From Pseudomonas parasichuanensis (lineage in GTDB: Bacteria; Pseudomonadota; Gammaproteobacteria; Pseudomonadales; Pseudomonadaceae), in assembly GCF_021601385.1 (NCBI RefSeq), contig NZ_BQHO01000025.1, forward strand, positions 33,425-97,424: DNA of 64,000 nt, written 5' to 3'. Positions 1-8,278 of this stretch are shown in pieces. A model generated the notes under the pieces. It saw nothing but the letters and a program-made list of their open reading frames with translations. It was not told where the DNA came from and ran no database searches. Position 1 is the first letter of the stretch; each line of letters starts with the position of its first letter. The translations under genes and the position numbers were made by a program.

Positions 1-1
1 G

Positions 2-64
2 ATCGCCAATGTCGAGCTGCCGGCCTATGTGACCGACCTGTTCGCTGGCGGTGAGAGCGCTTGA
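2..64 (+). CDS. C-terminal end of an unidentified gene cut by the window edge
   Basis: Reading from base 2 gives 20 residues ending in LFAGGESA and a TGA at 62-64. Codon choice is GC-rich and ordinary for the region, so this is probably the tail of a real plus-strand gene whose body lies outside the window. The fragment is too short to assign a family. It converges on the permease gene that ends at 221. Confidence 0.45.
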   Translation: MANVELPAYVTDLFAGGESA

Positions 65-93
65 TAAGCGGCCGCCGTGGCCAAGGCATGTAT

Positions 94-116
94 CGGACTG
101 TGCCTGGCACAGTCCG
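94..116. terminator. Inverted repeat between the partial gene and the permease gene
   Basis: CGGACTGTGCC and GGCACAGTCCG form an 11-bp perfect stem with almost no loop, just past the stop codon of the partial plus-strand gene. There is no T-run on either side, so it may act as a transcript end or stabilising hairpin for the two converging genes. The rest of 117-220 shows nothing else I can name. Confidence 0.35.
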
Positions 117-220
117 AACCTGAGGCGTGTCGGGCCTGGCACTGCAATGCTCCAGGCTTAACATCAGTTGCATAAACGCGAGCTTGCACAACCGCCGAAG
201 GCAGCCGCGACGGCTGGCCG

Positions 221-1612
221 TTAACGCTGGCCCATGATCTGCAGCAAGCGCGGCCGCTGCTGCCGGGTAACGCAGACCAGCAGAATGAACACCGTCACCC
301 CGGCAGTCATCAGCGCCTCGTACCGGTAGGCGTCACTGAACAGCATGTACCCCAGCACCAGCAGGATGCTGGCGATCACCAGCCAGGTCAGCCAGGGGAA
401 CAACCACATCTTGAAGGCCAGCCGGGTGCCCTCGCGCTCGGCCCGCGCGCGCATGCGCAGTTGCGAGACGGCGATGGCCAGGTACACCAGCAGCGCGATG
501 GCGCCGGTGGTCGAGAGCAAGAAGCTGAACACCTGGCCTGGGAACGCATAGTTGACGACACAACCGGCAAAACCGGCCAGGGTCGACAACAGCACGGCCA
601 CCACCGGCACACCACTGCGCGTCACCCGACAGGTGATCGGCAGCGCCTCGCCACGGGCGCCCAGGGAGTACAGCATCCGCGATGCGGTATACAGCCCCGA
701 GTTCATGCAACTGGTCACCGCCACCAGCACCACCAGGTCGACCAGCAGCTTGGCCCCGGGCACGTTGAGCACCTCCAGCACCCGCTGGAACGAGCCCACC
801 GCCTTGAGGGCCGGATCGTTCCAGGCCACCAGCGACACCACCAGGAAGATCGATGCCAGGTAGAAGATGGCAATGCGGTACACCACAAGGTTAGTGGCAC
901 GGCGGATCTTCTCTTGCGGCCTGGCGGTCTCGGCCGCGGCGATGGTCACCACCTCCGCGCCGAAGAAGCAGAAGATGGTGATCAACACCCCGCCCAGCAC
1001 CGCCCCCCAGCCATTGGGCACGAAACCGCCATTGGCCCACAGCTGGCCGACACCGGACACCTGGGCCAGCGGCCAGGCGCCGAACACGGCCAGGCCGCCG
1101 ACGACGATGAAAGCGATGATCGCCAGCACCTTGACCAGGGCGAACCAGAACTCGAACTCACCGAAATTCTTCACGCTGACCAGGTTGCTGCAGGCCAGCA
1201 GGCCCATGATCAGGAAGGCGAACAGCCAGGACGGCACCCCGGGGAACCAGGCGTGCAGGATGTCTGCGCCGGCAATCGCCTCGACCGGGATGATCAGCAC
1301 CCAGAACCACCAGTACAGCCAGCCGATGGTAAAGCCCGCCCAGGGCCCGATGGCTTCCCCGGCGTAGGTCGAGAACGAGCCGCTGTTGGGGTTGGCCACC
1401 GCCATCTCGCCGAGCATGCGCATCACCAGCAGCACCAGCAGCCCGGTCATGGCGTAGGAGATGAGGATGGCCGGGCCCGCCGAGGCGATGGCGTTGGAAG
1501 AGCCGATGAACAGGCCGGCACCGATGATGCCGGCAATCGAGATCATCGAGACCTGGCGGGAGGTCAGGCCATGTTGCAGGGAACGCTGTTGTTCTTGTTG
1601 GAGCGACGTCAT
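221..1612 (-). CDS. APC-family amino acid permease, GABA permease (GabP)-like
   Basis: A 463-aa inner-membrane carrier of the amino acid/polyamine/organocation superfamily. The N-terminus has the family signature around SIAGIIGAGLFIGS, and about twelve hydrophobic segments follow. The stretch near EVVTIAAAETARP and SCMNSGLYTASRMLYSLG is typical of GABA/proline-type proton symporters. I start at the ATG giving MTSLQQEQQ, because the upstream 18 residues (from a non-ATG start) look non-coding and the hydrophobic core begins about 25 residues later as in relatives. Exact substrate is not readable from sequence. GABA or another small amino acid is likely given the semialdehyde dehydrogenase and liv-type transporter nearby. 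It lies 64 bp downstream of the RidA gene on the same strand. Confidence 0.85.
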   Translation of the reverse strand: MTSLQQEQQRSLQHGLTSRQVSMISIAGIIGAGLFIGSSNAIASAGPAILISYAMTGLLVLLVMRMLGEMAVANPNSGSFSTYAGEAIGPWAGFTIGWLYWWFWVLIIPVEAIAGADILHAWFPGVPSWLFAFLIMGLLACSNLVSVKNFGEFEFWFALVKVLAIIAFIVVGGLAVFGAWPLAQVSGVGQLWANGGFVPNGWGAVLGGVLITIFCFFGAEVVTIAAAETARPQEKIRRATNLVVYRIAIFYLASIFLVVSLVAWNDPALKAVGSFQRVLEVLNVPGAKLLVDLVVLVAVTSCMNSGLYTASRMLYSLGARGEALPITCRVTRSGVPVVAVLLSTLAGFAGCVVNYAFPGQVFSFLLSTTGAIALLVYLAIAVSQLRMRARAEREGTRLAFKMWLFPWLTWLVIASILLVLGYMLFSDAYRYEALMTAGVTVFILLVCVTRQQRPRLLQIMGQR

Positions 1613-1676
1613 CTGAAACCTTCGATCGGCTGCGCCGTTGCACGGGCAACGGCGAGACTTAAGCAAATACCGCCCT

Positions 1677-2024
1677 TCAGGTGGCGGCCGTGATGATGAG
1701 TTCCACCAGCATGCCGGGCTTGGCCATGCGGGCCTGGCCGGTGGAGCGCGCCGGGGCGTGGGCCTTGTCTACCCAGGCGTCCCACACGCTGTTCACGGCT
1801 TCGAAGTCCCGCAGGTCATCGAGCCAGAGGATCGCGTTGAGGATCTTGCGTTTGTCGCTGCCGGCCAGTTCCAGCAGGTGGTCGATCTTGGCCAGCACCT
1901 CGCGGGTCTGCTCGGCGGCCGAGGTGCCGGGCGTGCCCACCTGCCCGGTCAGGTACACCACGCCGTTGTGTTTGACGGCATGGTGAACACGGGTATCGAA
2001 TTGGTATCGCTCAATTTCAGTCAC
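1677..2024 (-). CDS. RidA/YjgF-family enamine/imine deaminase-like protein
   Basis: About 115 aa, the usual size of a RidA subunit, which forms trimers and hydrolyses reactive 2-enamine/imine intermediates or acts as a specialised deaminase. VYLTGQVG and the C-terminal LVELIITA strands fit the family. The usual C-terminal CxxR-type arginine motif is not obvious, so it may belong to a non-archetypal Rid subgroup with a different activity. I chose the GTG giving MTEIERYQ; another GTG three codons upstream is possible. It follows livF by about 100 bp on the same strand, so it may be the last gene of the liv operon and may clear imines made by the FAD oxidoreductase of the linked hyu cluster (inference). 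Confidence 0.8.
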   Translation of the reverse strand: MTEIERYQFDTRVHHAVKHNGVVYLTGQVGTPGTSAAEQTREVLAKIDHLLELAGSDKRKILNAILWLDDLRDFEAVNSVWDAWVDKAHAPARSTGQARMAKPGMLVELIITAAT

Positions 2025-2088
2025 AGCACACACTCGCTTTGATGGATATACAAGACACGGCTATTGCGTCCAATGCCGATGGAGCCGG

Positions 2089-2105
2089 GGGCTGCTTTGC
2101 AGCCC
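2089..2105. other. Small hairpin between livF and the RidA gene
   Basis: GGGCTGC-TTT-GCAGCCC is a perfect 7-bp stem with a 3-nt loop. On the minus strand, where both neighbouring genes are read, no T-run follows it, so it may cut expression of the RidA gene relative to the transporter rather than end transcription completely. Confidence 0.4.
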
Positions 2106-2121
2106 TTTTGCGGCACGGACA

Positions 2122-2838
2122 TCACTCCCCCAGGTAAGCCTTCTGCACCTGCTTGTCATGCAGCAGATCCTGGCAGCTGCCGGTCAGGGCAATGCGCCCG
2201 GAGTCGATCACGTAGGCGCGGTCGCAGGTCTGCAGGGCCAGGCGGGCGTTCTGCTCCACCAGCAACAGGGTCACCCCGCCCTTCACCACCTCGCGGATGG
2301 TTTCGAAGATCTTCTGCACGATGATCGGCGCCAGGCCCATGGACGGCTCGTCCAGCAGCAGCAACTTCGGCTTGCCCATCAGCGCGCGGGAGATCGCCAG
2401 CATCTGCTGCTCGCCGCCGGACATGGTCCCGGCCAGCTGGAACGCGCGCTCTTTGAGGCGTGGGAAGATGCCGTACATGCGCTCGATGTCGGCGTCGATG
2501 GCGTCCTTGCCGTCGCGGCGCGAATACGCGCCCATCTCGAGGTTTTCGTGCACGGTCAGCTTGGGGAAGATGCCGCGCCCCTCCGGCACCAGCGCCAGCC
2601 CCTCGCGGATCAGGTCGAACCCCTTGATCGCCGCGTGGGCCTTGCCATCGAAGGTGATCTGCCCGGCGTTGGGCTTGAGCAGCCCGGCGAGGGTCTTGAG
2701 GGTGGTGGTCTTGCCCGCGCCGTTGGCGCCGATCAGCGCGACCATCTCGCCCTGGGCCACGTTCAGGTCGATGCCCTTGATCGCCTGGATGGCGCCGTAG
2801 GCAACCTGCAGGCCGTTCACTTGCAGAATGTTGTTCAT
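2122..2838 (-). CDS. livF: Branched-chain amino acid-type ABC transporter ATPase LivF
   Basis: A 238-aa cytoplasmic ATPase. Walker A is GANGAGKTT, the signature is MSGGEQQM, and Walker B runs through LLLLDEPSMGL. The segment LALVPEGRGIFPKLTV is characteristic of LivF. It drives import with LivG through the LivHM channel. The ATG giving MNNILQVNGLQ overlaps the livG stop codon as ATGA, which shows translational coupling; the longer reading frame upstream is a shadow over livG. Hydrophobic amino acids are the textbook substrate, but liv-type transporters also carry amides, urea and aromatic compounds. Here the catabolic neighbours point to a specialised substrate. Confidence 0.93.
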   Translation of the reverse strand: MNNILQVNGLQVAYGAIQAIKGIDLNVAQGEMVALIGANGAGKTTTLKTLAGLLKPNAGQITFDGKAHAAIKGFDLIREGLALVPEGRGIFPKLTVHENLEMGAYSRRDGKDAIDADIERMYGIFPRLKERAFQLAGTMSGGEQQMLAISRALMGKPKLLLLDEPSMGLAPIIVQKIFETIREVVKGGVTLLLVEQNARLALQTCDRAYVIDSGRIALTGSCQDLLHDKQVQKAYLGE

Positions 2839-3608
2839 GCCACTGCCTCCGCGCCCAGATAGGCCTCGATCACCTTGGGGTCCTTGCGCACGTCGGCCGG
2901 CAGGCCGTCGGCGATCTTGCGGCCGAATTCCAGCACGGTGATGTGGTCGCACAGGCCCATCACCAGCTTCACATCGTGCTCGATCAGCAGCACCGTCTTG
3001 CCGTCTGCCTGCATCTTGCACATCAGCTGGCGCAGGCCTTCGGTTTCCGAGGCGTTCATGCCCGCCGCCGGCTCGTCGAGGGCGATCAGCTTGGGCTCGG
3101 TGGCCAGCGCCCGGGCGATCTCCAGGCGGCGCTGGTCGCCGTAGGAGAGGTTCTTGGCCAACTCGCCGACCAGGTGGGCGATGCCCACGTAGTCCAGCCA
3201 ATGCCGCGCGGCCTGGCGGATCTCGCGCTCTTCACGCACACAGGCCGGGGTGCGCAGGATGGCGCCGAACACCCCGCTGCGGGTGCGCACATGGCGGCCG
3301 ATCATCACGTTTTCCAGGGCAGTCATGTTGTGGAACAGGCGGATGTTCTGGAAGGTCCGCGAGATACCCGCCTCCACCACCTTGTGCGGCTTGCTGATCA
3401 GCAACGGCTTGCCGTCGAACACCACCCGCCCCTGCTCGGCCCGGTACAGCCCGGTGAGCACGTTGAACAGGGTGGTCTTGCCGGCGCCGTTGGGGCCAAG
3501 CAGGCCGCGGATCTCGCCGCGGCGGATGCTCAGGTCGATGCCGTGCAGGGCCTGCAGGCCGCCGAAGAACTTGCTCACCTGGTGCAGCTCGAGAAGGATG
3601 TCGCTCAT
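2835..3608 (-). CDS. livG: Branched-chain amino acid-type ABC transporter ATPase LivG
   Basis: A 257-aa ATPase partner of LivF. Walker A is GPNGAGKTT near residue 40, the LivG-type insert runs through FQNIRLFHNMTALENVMIGRH, the signature is LSYGDQRR, and Walker B is LIALDEPAAGMN. The C-terminal FGRKIADGLPADVRKDPKVIEAYLG is the family ending. It overlaps livF by 4 bp (ATGA) and livM by 4 bp, so the ATPase and permease genes are made from one message. Confidence 0.93.
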   Translation of the reverse strand: MSDILLELHQVSKFFGGLQALHGIDLSIRRGEIRGLLGPNGAGKTTLFNVLTGLYRAEQGRVVFDGKPLLISKPHKVVEAGISRTFQNIRLFHNMTALENVMIGRHVRTRSGVFGAILRTPACVREEREIRQAARHWLDYVGIAHLVGELAKNLSYGDQRRLEIARALATEPKLIALDEPAAGMNASETEGLRQLMCKMQADGKTVLLIEHDVKLVMGLCDHITVLEFGRKIADGLPADVRKDPKVIEAYLGAEAVA

Positions 3609-4855
3609 GCCTTGTCCGCCTCTTTGATCGGGAGTTCGAAGGATGCTTCGCTGGCCGGGGCCTGCACGGCAGTGGCCAGGGCCGCCGCGTCCGGCGCAAG
3701 CTCAGGGTCGCCATCGTGCAGCTCGGCGCGGCGGCGGTCGGACGGCCACAGGCCCTCGGGGCGAAAACGCATGACCAGGATCAGCGCCAGGCCGAACACC
3801 AGCATGCGCAGGGTCGAGGCATCCAGCACGTTGCGCAGGATGTCGCGGCTGATGAAGGTGACGTTGTCCATCACCCAGGGCTGGACCCAGTTGACCAGGT
3901 CACGGAACAGCTCGGGCATCACCGACAGGATCAGCGCCCCCAGCACCACGCCACGGATCGAGCCCATGCCACCGAGCACCACCATGGCCAGGACCATGAT
4001 CGACTCCATCAGGGTGAACGACTCGGGGCTGACGAAGCCCTGGTAGCTGGAAAACAGCACGCCCGACACGCCGCCGAAGGTGGCGCCCATGGCGAACGCC
4101 AGCAGCTTGAGGTTGCGCTTGTTCAGGCCCATGGCCTCGGCGGCCACTTCGTCCTCGCGCAGGGCCATCCAGGCCCGGCCGATGCGGGACACCTCCAGGC
4201 GCTTGGACAGCACGATGCACAGGATCACGATGAACAGGAAGAACAGGTAGTAGCTGATCACCGGCGACACCGGCAGGCCGAACAGGCTCCAGCTCTGCTG
4301 CAACGACAGCAAGGGCGCGGCACCCTCCCCCGGCGCATGCATCCAGGCCCCGCCATCGATGTGCAATGGCGCGATATTGCTGATGCCCTGCGGGCCGTTG
4401 GTGAGGTTCACCGGCTGGTCGAGGTTGTTCATGAAGATGCGGATGATCTCGCCGAAGCCCAGGGTGACGATTGCCAGGTAGTCGCCGCGCAGCTTGAGCA
4501 CTGGCGCGCCGATCAACACGCCACAGATCGCCGCAGCCACGGCGGCCAGCGGGATGATCACCCAGATCGGCCAGTCCATCACGCCGCTGGCCAGGCCCGC
4601 CAGGTTCAGGTGTGGCGAGGCGAGCAAGGCGTACAGGTAGGCGCCGATGGCGTAGAAGCCGATGTAGCCCATGTCGAGCAGGCCGGCGTAGCCGATGACG
4701 ATGTTCAGGCCCAGCGCCAGCAACACGTAGAGCATGGCGAAACCGAGGATGCGCACCCAGGTCGGGCCGAGCATGGGGATCGCCTCGATCAGGAACGGCA
4801 AGGCGATGAAGGCAAGGATCAGCAACAGGTACTGGCTTTTGAGGTTTTTCATCAT
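3605..4855 (-). CDS. livM: Branched-chain amino acid-type ABC transporter permease LivM
   Basis: A 416-aa integral membrane protein with eight or more hydrophobic spans and the LivM motifs GLNIVIGYAGLLDMGYIGFYAIGAY (early) and SRIGRAWMALREDEVAAEAMG (coupling loop for the ATPases). The C-terminus carries a hydrophilic tail. I start at the ATG giving MMKNLKSQYLL, because an AAGGGGG ribosome site lies just before it and it begins 8 bp after the livH stop. An upstream reading-frame extension would overlap livH. It pairs with LivH to form the channel. Confidence 0.92.
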   Translation of the reverse strand: MMKNLKSQYLLLILAFIALPFLIEAIPMLGPTWVRILGFAMLYVLLALGLNIVIGYAGLLDMGYIGFYAIGAYLYALLASPHLNLAGLASGVMDWPIWVIIPLAAVAAAICGVLIGAPVLKLRGDYLAIVTLGFGEIIRIFMNNLDQPVNLTNGPQGISNIAPLHIDGGAWMHAPGEGAAPLLSLQQSWSLFGLPVSPVISYYLFFLFIVILCIVLSKRLEVSRIGRAWMALREDEVAAEAMGLNKRNLKLLAFAMGATFGGVSGVLFSSYQGFVSPESFTLMESIMVLAMVVLGGMGSIRGVVLGALILSVMPELFRDLVNWVQPWVMDNVTFISRDILRNVLDASTLRMLVFGLALILVMRFRPEGLWPSDRRRAELHDGDPELAPDAAALATAVQAPASEASFELPIKEADKA

Positions 4856-4862
4856 TGCCCCC

Positions 4863-5801
4863 TTACGCCCGGTCGGCCTGGCGTTCGCCAAGCAGGCCGT
4901 TGGGCCGCAACAGCAGCACCAGGATCAGCACCGCGAAGGCGAAGATGTCCTGGTAGTTGGCCCCCAGGAAGCCACCGGTGAGTTGCCCGGTGTAGCCCGC
5001 CGCCAGCGACTCGATCAGCCCCAGCAGCAAGCCGCCGGCCATGGCCCCGAACAGGTTGCCGATACCGCCGAGCACCGCCGCCGAGAAGGCTTTGAGGCCC
5101 AGCAGCAGGCCCATGTAGGCGTCGGCCTGGCCGTAGTTGACCGCCCGCATCACCCCGGCGATGGCCCCCAGGCTGGCACCGATCAGGAAGGTGGCGCTGA
5201 TCACCCGGTTGATGTTGATGCCCATCAGCCCGGCCACTTCCTGGTTCTGCGCGGTGGCGCGCATGGCCTTGCCCAGGCGGGTCTTGTCCACCAGCAGCCA
5301 CAGGCCGAGCATGATCACCACGGCGATCAGCATGATCGACAGCTGCACGTTGGTGACGGTGGCGCCGAACACCTCCACCGGGCGGGTTTCGACCACCTCC
5401 GGGAAGGTCTTGTAGCCGCGCCCCCAGATCATCATCGCCAGGTTCTGCAGGGCGATGGAGATGCCGATGGCGAGGATCAGCGGGGTCAGCCGCGGTGCCT
5501 TGCGCAGGGGCCGGTAGGCGTATTTCTCCATGCCCTGGGCCAGCAGCATGCACACCACCACCGCGGCCATGATCGCCAGCAGCAAGGTGATCAGCCCAGG
5601 GGCGAAGCCGGCGCCGGCCAGCATCGTCAGGACTGAAATGGTGACCATGGCGCCGACCATCACCACTTCGCCGTGGGCGAAGTTGATCAGGCCGATGATG
5701 CCGTAGACCATGGTGTAGCCCAGGGCTACCAGGGCGTAGATGCTGCCCAGCACCAGGCCGTTGAGGATCTGTTGCAACAAGATATCGAAGTTACCGTCCA
5801 C
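4863..5801 (-). CDS. livH: Branched-chain amino acid-type ABC transporter permease LivH
   Basis: About 312 aa, an inner-membrane permease with the LivH hallmarks QQILNGLVLGSIYALVALGY at the N-terminus, INFAHGEVVMVGA, and the coupling segment GKAMRATAQNQEVAGLMGI. I prefer the GTG giving MDGNFDILLQQ, since a GAGG site lies 9 nt upstream and the family starts there. The reading frame continues to a TTG further up that lies in a strong hairpin. It is the first permease gene after livK. Confidence 0.9.
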   Translation of the reverse strand: MDGNFDILLQQILNGLVLGSIYALVALGYTMVYGIIGLINFAHGEVVMVGAMVTISVLTMLAGAGFAPGLITLLLAIMAAVVVCMLLAQGMEKYAYRPLRKAPRLTPLILAIGISIALQNLAMMIWGRGYKTFPEVVETRPVEVFGATVTNVQLSIMLIAVVIMLGLWLLVDKTRLGKAMRATAQNQEVAGLMGININRVISATFLIGASLGAIAGVMRAVNYGQADAYMGLLLGLKAFSAAVLGGIGNLFGAMAGGLLLGLIESLAAGYTGQLTGGFLGANYQDIFAFAVLILVLLLRPNGLLGERQADRA

Positions 5802-5829
5802 GAGCTGAATCCTCGAAACTGCGTTGTCG

Positions 5830-5860
5830 TTGGCGCGCAGCAACTGCTGCTGCGCGCCAA
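5830..5860. other. Strong intercistronic hairpin between livK and livH
   Basis: TTGGCGCGCAGCA and TGCTGCGCGCCAA form a perfect 13-bp stem with a 5-nt loop. There is no T-run on the minus strand, so it is more likely a processing or stability element than a full terminator. Such a site commonly lets a binding-protein message (livK) outlive the permease message. Confidence 0.55.
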
Positions 5861-5898
5861 CAGGCCTGGCAGGTAGGAATAAATCTTCTTGTTATGTG

Positions 5899-5914
5899 GC
5901 GGGCTGGGGCCCGC
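5899..5914. other. Second hairpin just after livK
   Basis: GCGGGC-TGGG-GCCCGC forms a 6-bp GC stem about 20 nt after the livK stop. With the larger hairpin at 5830-5860 it makes a two-stem element between livK and the permease genes. Confidence 0.4.
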
Positions 5915-5933
5915 TTGTTATTTGGGGTGAAGC

Positions 5934-7082
5934 TCAGTCGCGCTCGACCGACAGGGTCTTCCAGCCGCCGTCGGCGAACTGGAACACGGTGGCCGCCGGG
6001 CTCTTGAGGTTGCCCTGGTCGTCGAAGGCGATGGTGCCGGTCACGCCTTCATAGCTCTGGCTCTTGAGCACGGGCAGGTACAGCTTGGGATCGTCGGACC
6101 CGGCCTTGACCATGGCGTTGATCGCAGCCCAGGTAGCGTCGTAGGCAGCCGGCGACGACTGCACCACGCCCACGCCGAACTTGTCCTTGAGCTTCTGCTC
6201 GAAGGCCGCGCCCTTGGGCATTTCCAGCAATGGGGTGCCGTAGTTCCAGGCGTAGGTACCTTCGGCGGCGCTGCCGGCCATCTGCTTGAACGAGTCGTTG
6301 GGCAGGTTGCCGATGTTCATGAAGCGCGCCTTCAGGCCCAGGTTCTTCATCTGCTTGGCCATGGGCGCAGCCTGGTAATCCAGGGCGGCGAAGAACACCG
6401 CATCGGCCTTTTGCGCCTTGGCGGTGGTGAGGATGGCGTTGAAGTCGGTGGACTTGTCGTTGGTGTACTCGCGCACCACCACGTTGCCGCCGGCGGCCTT
6501 GACCGCCTTGGTCACTTCGTCGGCCAGGCCCTGGCCGTAGGCGGTACGGTCATCGAAGATGGCGATGCGCTTGGCGTCGAGCTTGCTGACCAGGTAGTTG
6601 CCGGCGTAGCGGCCGAGGGTGGCGTCGTCGTTGACCACGCGGAACACCGAGGGGATGCCCTGTTGGGTCAGGGTGGGGTTGGTGGCCGACGGTGAGATCT
6701 GCGGGATGCCGGCGGCGGCGTAGATTTTCGACGCCGGGATGCTGGTGCCGGAGTTGTAGTGGCCGATCACCACCGCCACTTTCGAGTCCACCAGCCGTTG
6801 CGCGACGGCGGTGCCGGTACGCGGGTCGGCGACATCGTCTTCGGACACCAGTTTGAACTGGGCCACCTTGTCACCGATTTTCAGTTGCTGCTGGTTGGCC
6901 TCTTCCACGGCGATCTGGATGCCGTGCTCGACGTCCTGCCCCTGATGCGCCGAAGGCCCGGTCAGCGGGCCGGCAAAGCCGATCCTGACGGTTTCGACGT
7001 CCGCTGCGTGGGCCGTCCCCATGGCCATCAGCAAGGTTACCGCGGTGGCGAGGGCTGTACGCCCCCCGTTGTTCTTATACAT
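5934..7082 (-). CDS. livK: Branched-chain amino acid-type periplasmic binding protein LivK
   Basis: A 382-aa periplasmic receptor of the leucine-binding (Peripla_BP_6) class. A signal peptide with a hydrophobic core ending in GTAHA precedes the mature start ADVETVRIGFAGPLTG. Family landmarks include VIGHYNSGTSIPAS, ISPSATNPTLTQQG, VFRVVNDDATLGRY and DRTAYGQGLADE. I start at the ATG giving MYKNNGGRT because GGGAG lies about 9 nt upstream. Its promoter, with a TTGACA -35 box and an operator over the -10 box, lies about 75-105 bp upstream. The ligand is unknown; the linked hyu cluster suggests an amide or lactam rather than plain leucine (inference). Confidence 0.93.
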   Translation of the reverse strand: MYKNNGGRTALATAVTLLMAMGTAHAADVETVRIGFAGPLTGPSAHQGQDVEHGIQIAVEEANQQQLKIGDKVAQFKLVSEDDVADPRTGTAVAQRLVDSKVAVVIGHYNSGTSIPASKIYAAAGIPQISPSATNPTLTQQGIPSVFRVVNDDATLGRYAGNYLVSKLDAKRIAIFDDRTAYGQGLADEVTKAVKAAGGNVVVREYTNDKSTDFNAILTTAKAQKADAVFFAALDYQAAPMAKQMKNLGLKARFMNIGNLPNDSFKQMAGSAAEGTYAWNYGTPLLEMPKGAAFEQKLKDKFGVGVVQSSPAAYDATWAAINAMVKAGSDDPKLYLPVLKSQSYEGVTGTIAFDDQGNLKSPAATVFQFADGGWKTLSVERD

Positions 7083-7156
7083 GCTCAGCTCCCAGTTTGA
7101 TTGGACGAACCTCGACATCACTTACCGCATGCGAATTGGCCAGAACGCCGTCGCAC

Positions 7157-7188
7157 TTGTAAGATAACAGTCAGCAGGCAACTGTCAA
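7157..7188 (-). promoter_or_regulatory. livK promoter with TTATCTTACAA operator
   Basis: On the minus strand TTGACA (7183-7188), a 16-nt spacer and TATCTT (7161-7166) form a good sigma-70 promoter reading into livK. An element reading TTATCTTACAA on the minus strand (7157-7167) covers the -10 box. Nearly the same element stands before hyuA and the second SDR gene. TTGT-N3-ACAA-type dyads are typical of FadR-subfamily GntR repressors, and one such regulator starts 220 bp away. The rest of the 7083-7406 gap holds the leaders of livK and the GntR gene and nothing else I can name. Confidence 0.6.
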
Positions 7189-7406
7189 TGGGTGTATGCT
7201 GTGGCAGTCGGTAAAAGAATCTTGCGGGCGACGAACGATCCGCGGGGCACAACAGGGTCGCCACTCGCTGGTCAGATGTTTGATAACATATGGCGACTAC
7301 ATCACCGCTGGTTGGCTACGGATCCCGCCGCATACGGCTCGAGGGCTGCGCGCAACCTGCGGATCACAACCGTGATGAGCCAATCAGTTTCAGGAGCAAC
7401 CCTTCT

Positions 7407-8132
7407 ATGAATGCGTCGTTAGGCACGCGTCGCGCCAATCTGGCGGAAACCGTGATCCAGGAGCTGTCCAGCCGGATCGACAACGGCACCTATGGCCCCG
7501 GTGACAAACTGCCGTCCGAGCAGGAGCTGTGCAAAGAGTTCAACGTCAGCCGCCCGGTGATCCGCGAAGCCGTGGCCTCGCTGCGCCTGGGCGGGCGCCT
7601 GGTGGCACGCCAGGGGGTGGGCGTGTTCGTGGTCGAGCAGGACGTCAAGCGCATCGGCTTTGCCATCGACAGCGTGGTCGACGATGTACGCGCCGCCGCG
7701 CACATTCTGGAGCTGCGCCTGGGGATCGAGACCGAATCGGTGGCCCGCGCCGCCGAGCGCCGCAGCCCGGCCAGCATGGCGGCGATCACCGAAGCGTTCG
7801 ACCGCTTCAACTCGCTGGACGGTGCTTCGCAGGAAGAAGAGGCCAAGGCCGACTTCGAGTTCCACCTGGCCATTGCCCGCGCCACCAACAACCCGCACTT
7901 CACCCAACTGCTCGAAGCGCTGGGGCCGGACATCATTCTCGACCTCAACCTCAAGCACGGCCAGGTCAGCGGCAAGAACCGCCAGGCGCACATCAAGAAG
8001 ATCGGCCGCGAGCATGGAGCGATCCTGTCGGCGATCAGCATGGGTGATGTCAGCAGCGCGCGCACGGCGCTGCGCAAGCACCTGGAAGAGAGCCTGTCGC
8101 GCTATCAGCGGTTGCTCGACAGCAAGGCCTGA
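7407..8132 (+). CDS. GntR-family regulator, FadR subfamily (FCD domain)
   Basis: A 241-aa DNA-binding regulator. The N-terminal winged helix-turn-helix covers residues about 10-75 (GDKLPSEQELCKEFNVSRPVIREAVASLRLGGRL), and the C-terminal FCD ligand domain begins near residue 90 (LELRLGIETESVARAAE) with metal-site-type residues in DFEFHLAIARATNNPHF. The ATG giving MNASLGTRRANL has AGGAG 11 nt upstream; the longer frame is not used. It is divergent from livK and converges on the semialdehyde dehydrogenase. FadR-type proteins usually bind a pathway acid and release a TTGT/ACAA dyad, so this is the best candidate regulator of the three TTRTCTTACA promoters in the region (inference). Confidence 0.9.
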   Translation: MNASLGTRRANLAETVIQELSSRIDNGTYGPGDKLPSEQELCKEFNVSRPVIREAVASLRLGGRLVARQGVGVFVVEQDVKRIGFAIDSVVDDVRAAAHILELRLGIETESVARAAERRSPASMAAITEAFDRFNSLDGASQEEEAKADFEFHLAIARATNNPHFTQLLEALGPDIILDLNLKHGQVSGKNRQAHIKKIGREHGAILSAISMGDVSSARTALRKHLEESLSRYQRLLDSKA

Positions 8133-8151
8133 GGCAAACACACCTCCCTGC

Positions 8152-8259
8152 AGGAGCGGCCTTGTGCCGCGAAAGGGCCGCAAAGCGGCCCCATCAATAC
8201 AGCGGTGTCGTTCATGGCCGGGGCCGCTTCGCGGCCTTTCGCGGCACAAGGCCGCTCCT
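8152..8259. repeat. Paired REP-like palindromes (AGGAGCGGCCTTGTGCCGCG type)
   Basis: Two inverted copies of a roughly 40-bp element (AGGAGCGGCC...GCGGCCCC) face each other between the converging GntR and semialdehyde dehydrogenase genes. The same family recurs at 47533-47607. Paired REP units of this sort are common in Pseudomonas gaps. Confidence 0.75.
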
Positions 8260-8278
8260 ACAAGGGCCGCACAGCCCG

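Noticed and set aside
7270-7290. ATAAC half-site (GATAACATATGG) before the GntR gene as a sixth site of the TetR regulon
   Set aside because: The right half is GGCGA, not GTTRY, and the gene belongs to another cluster.
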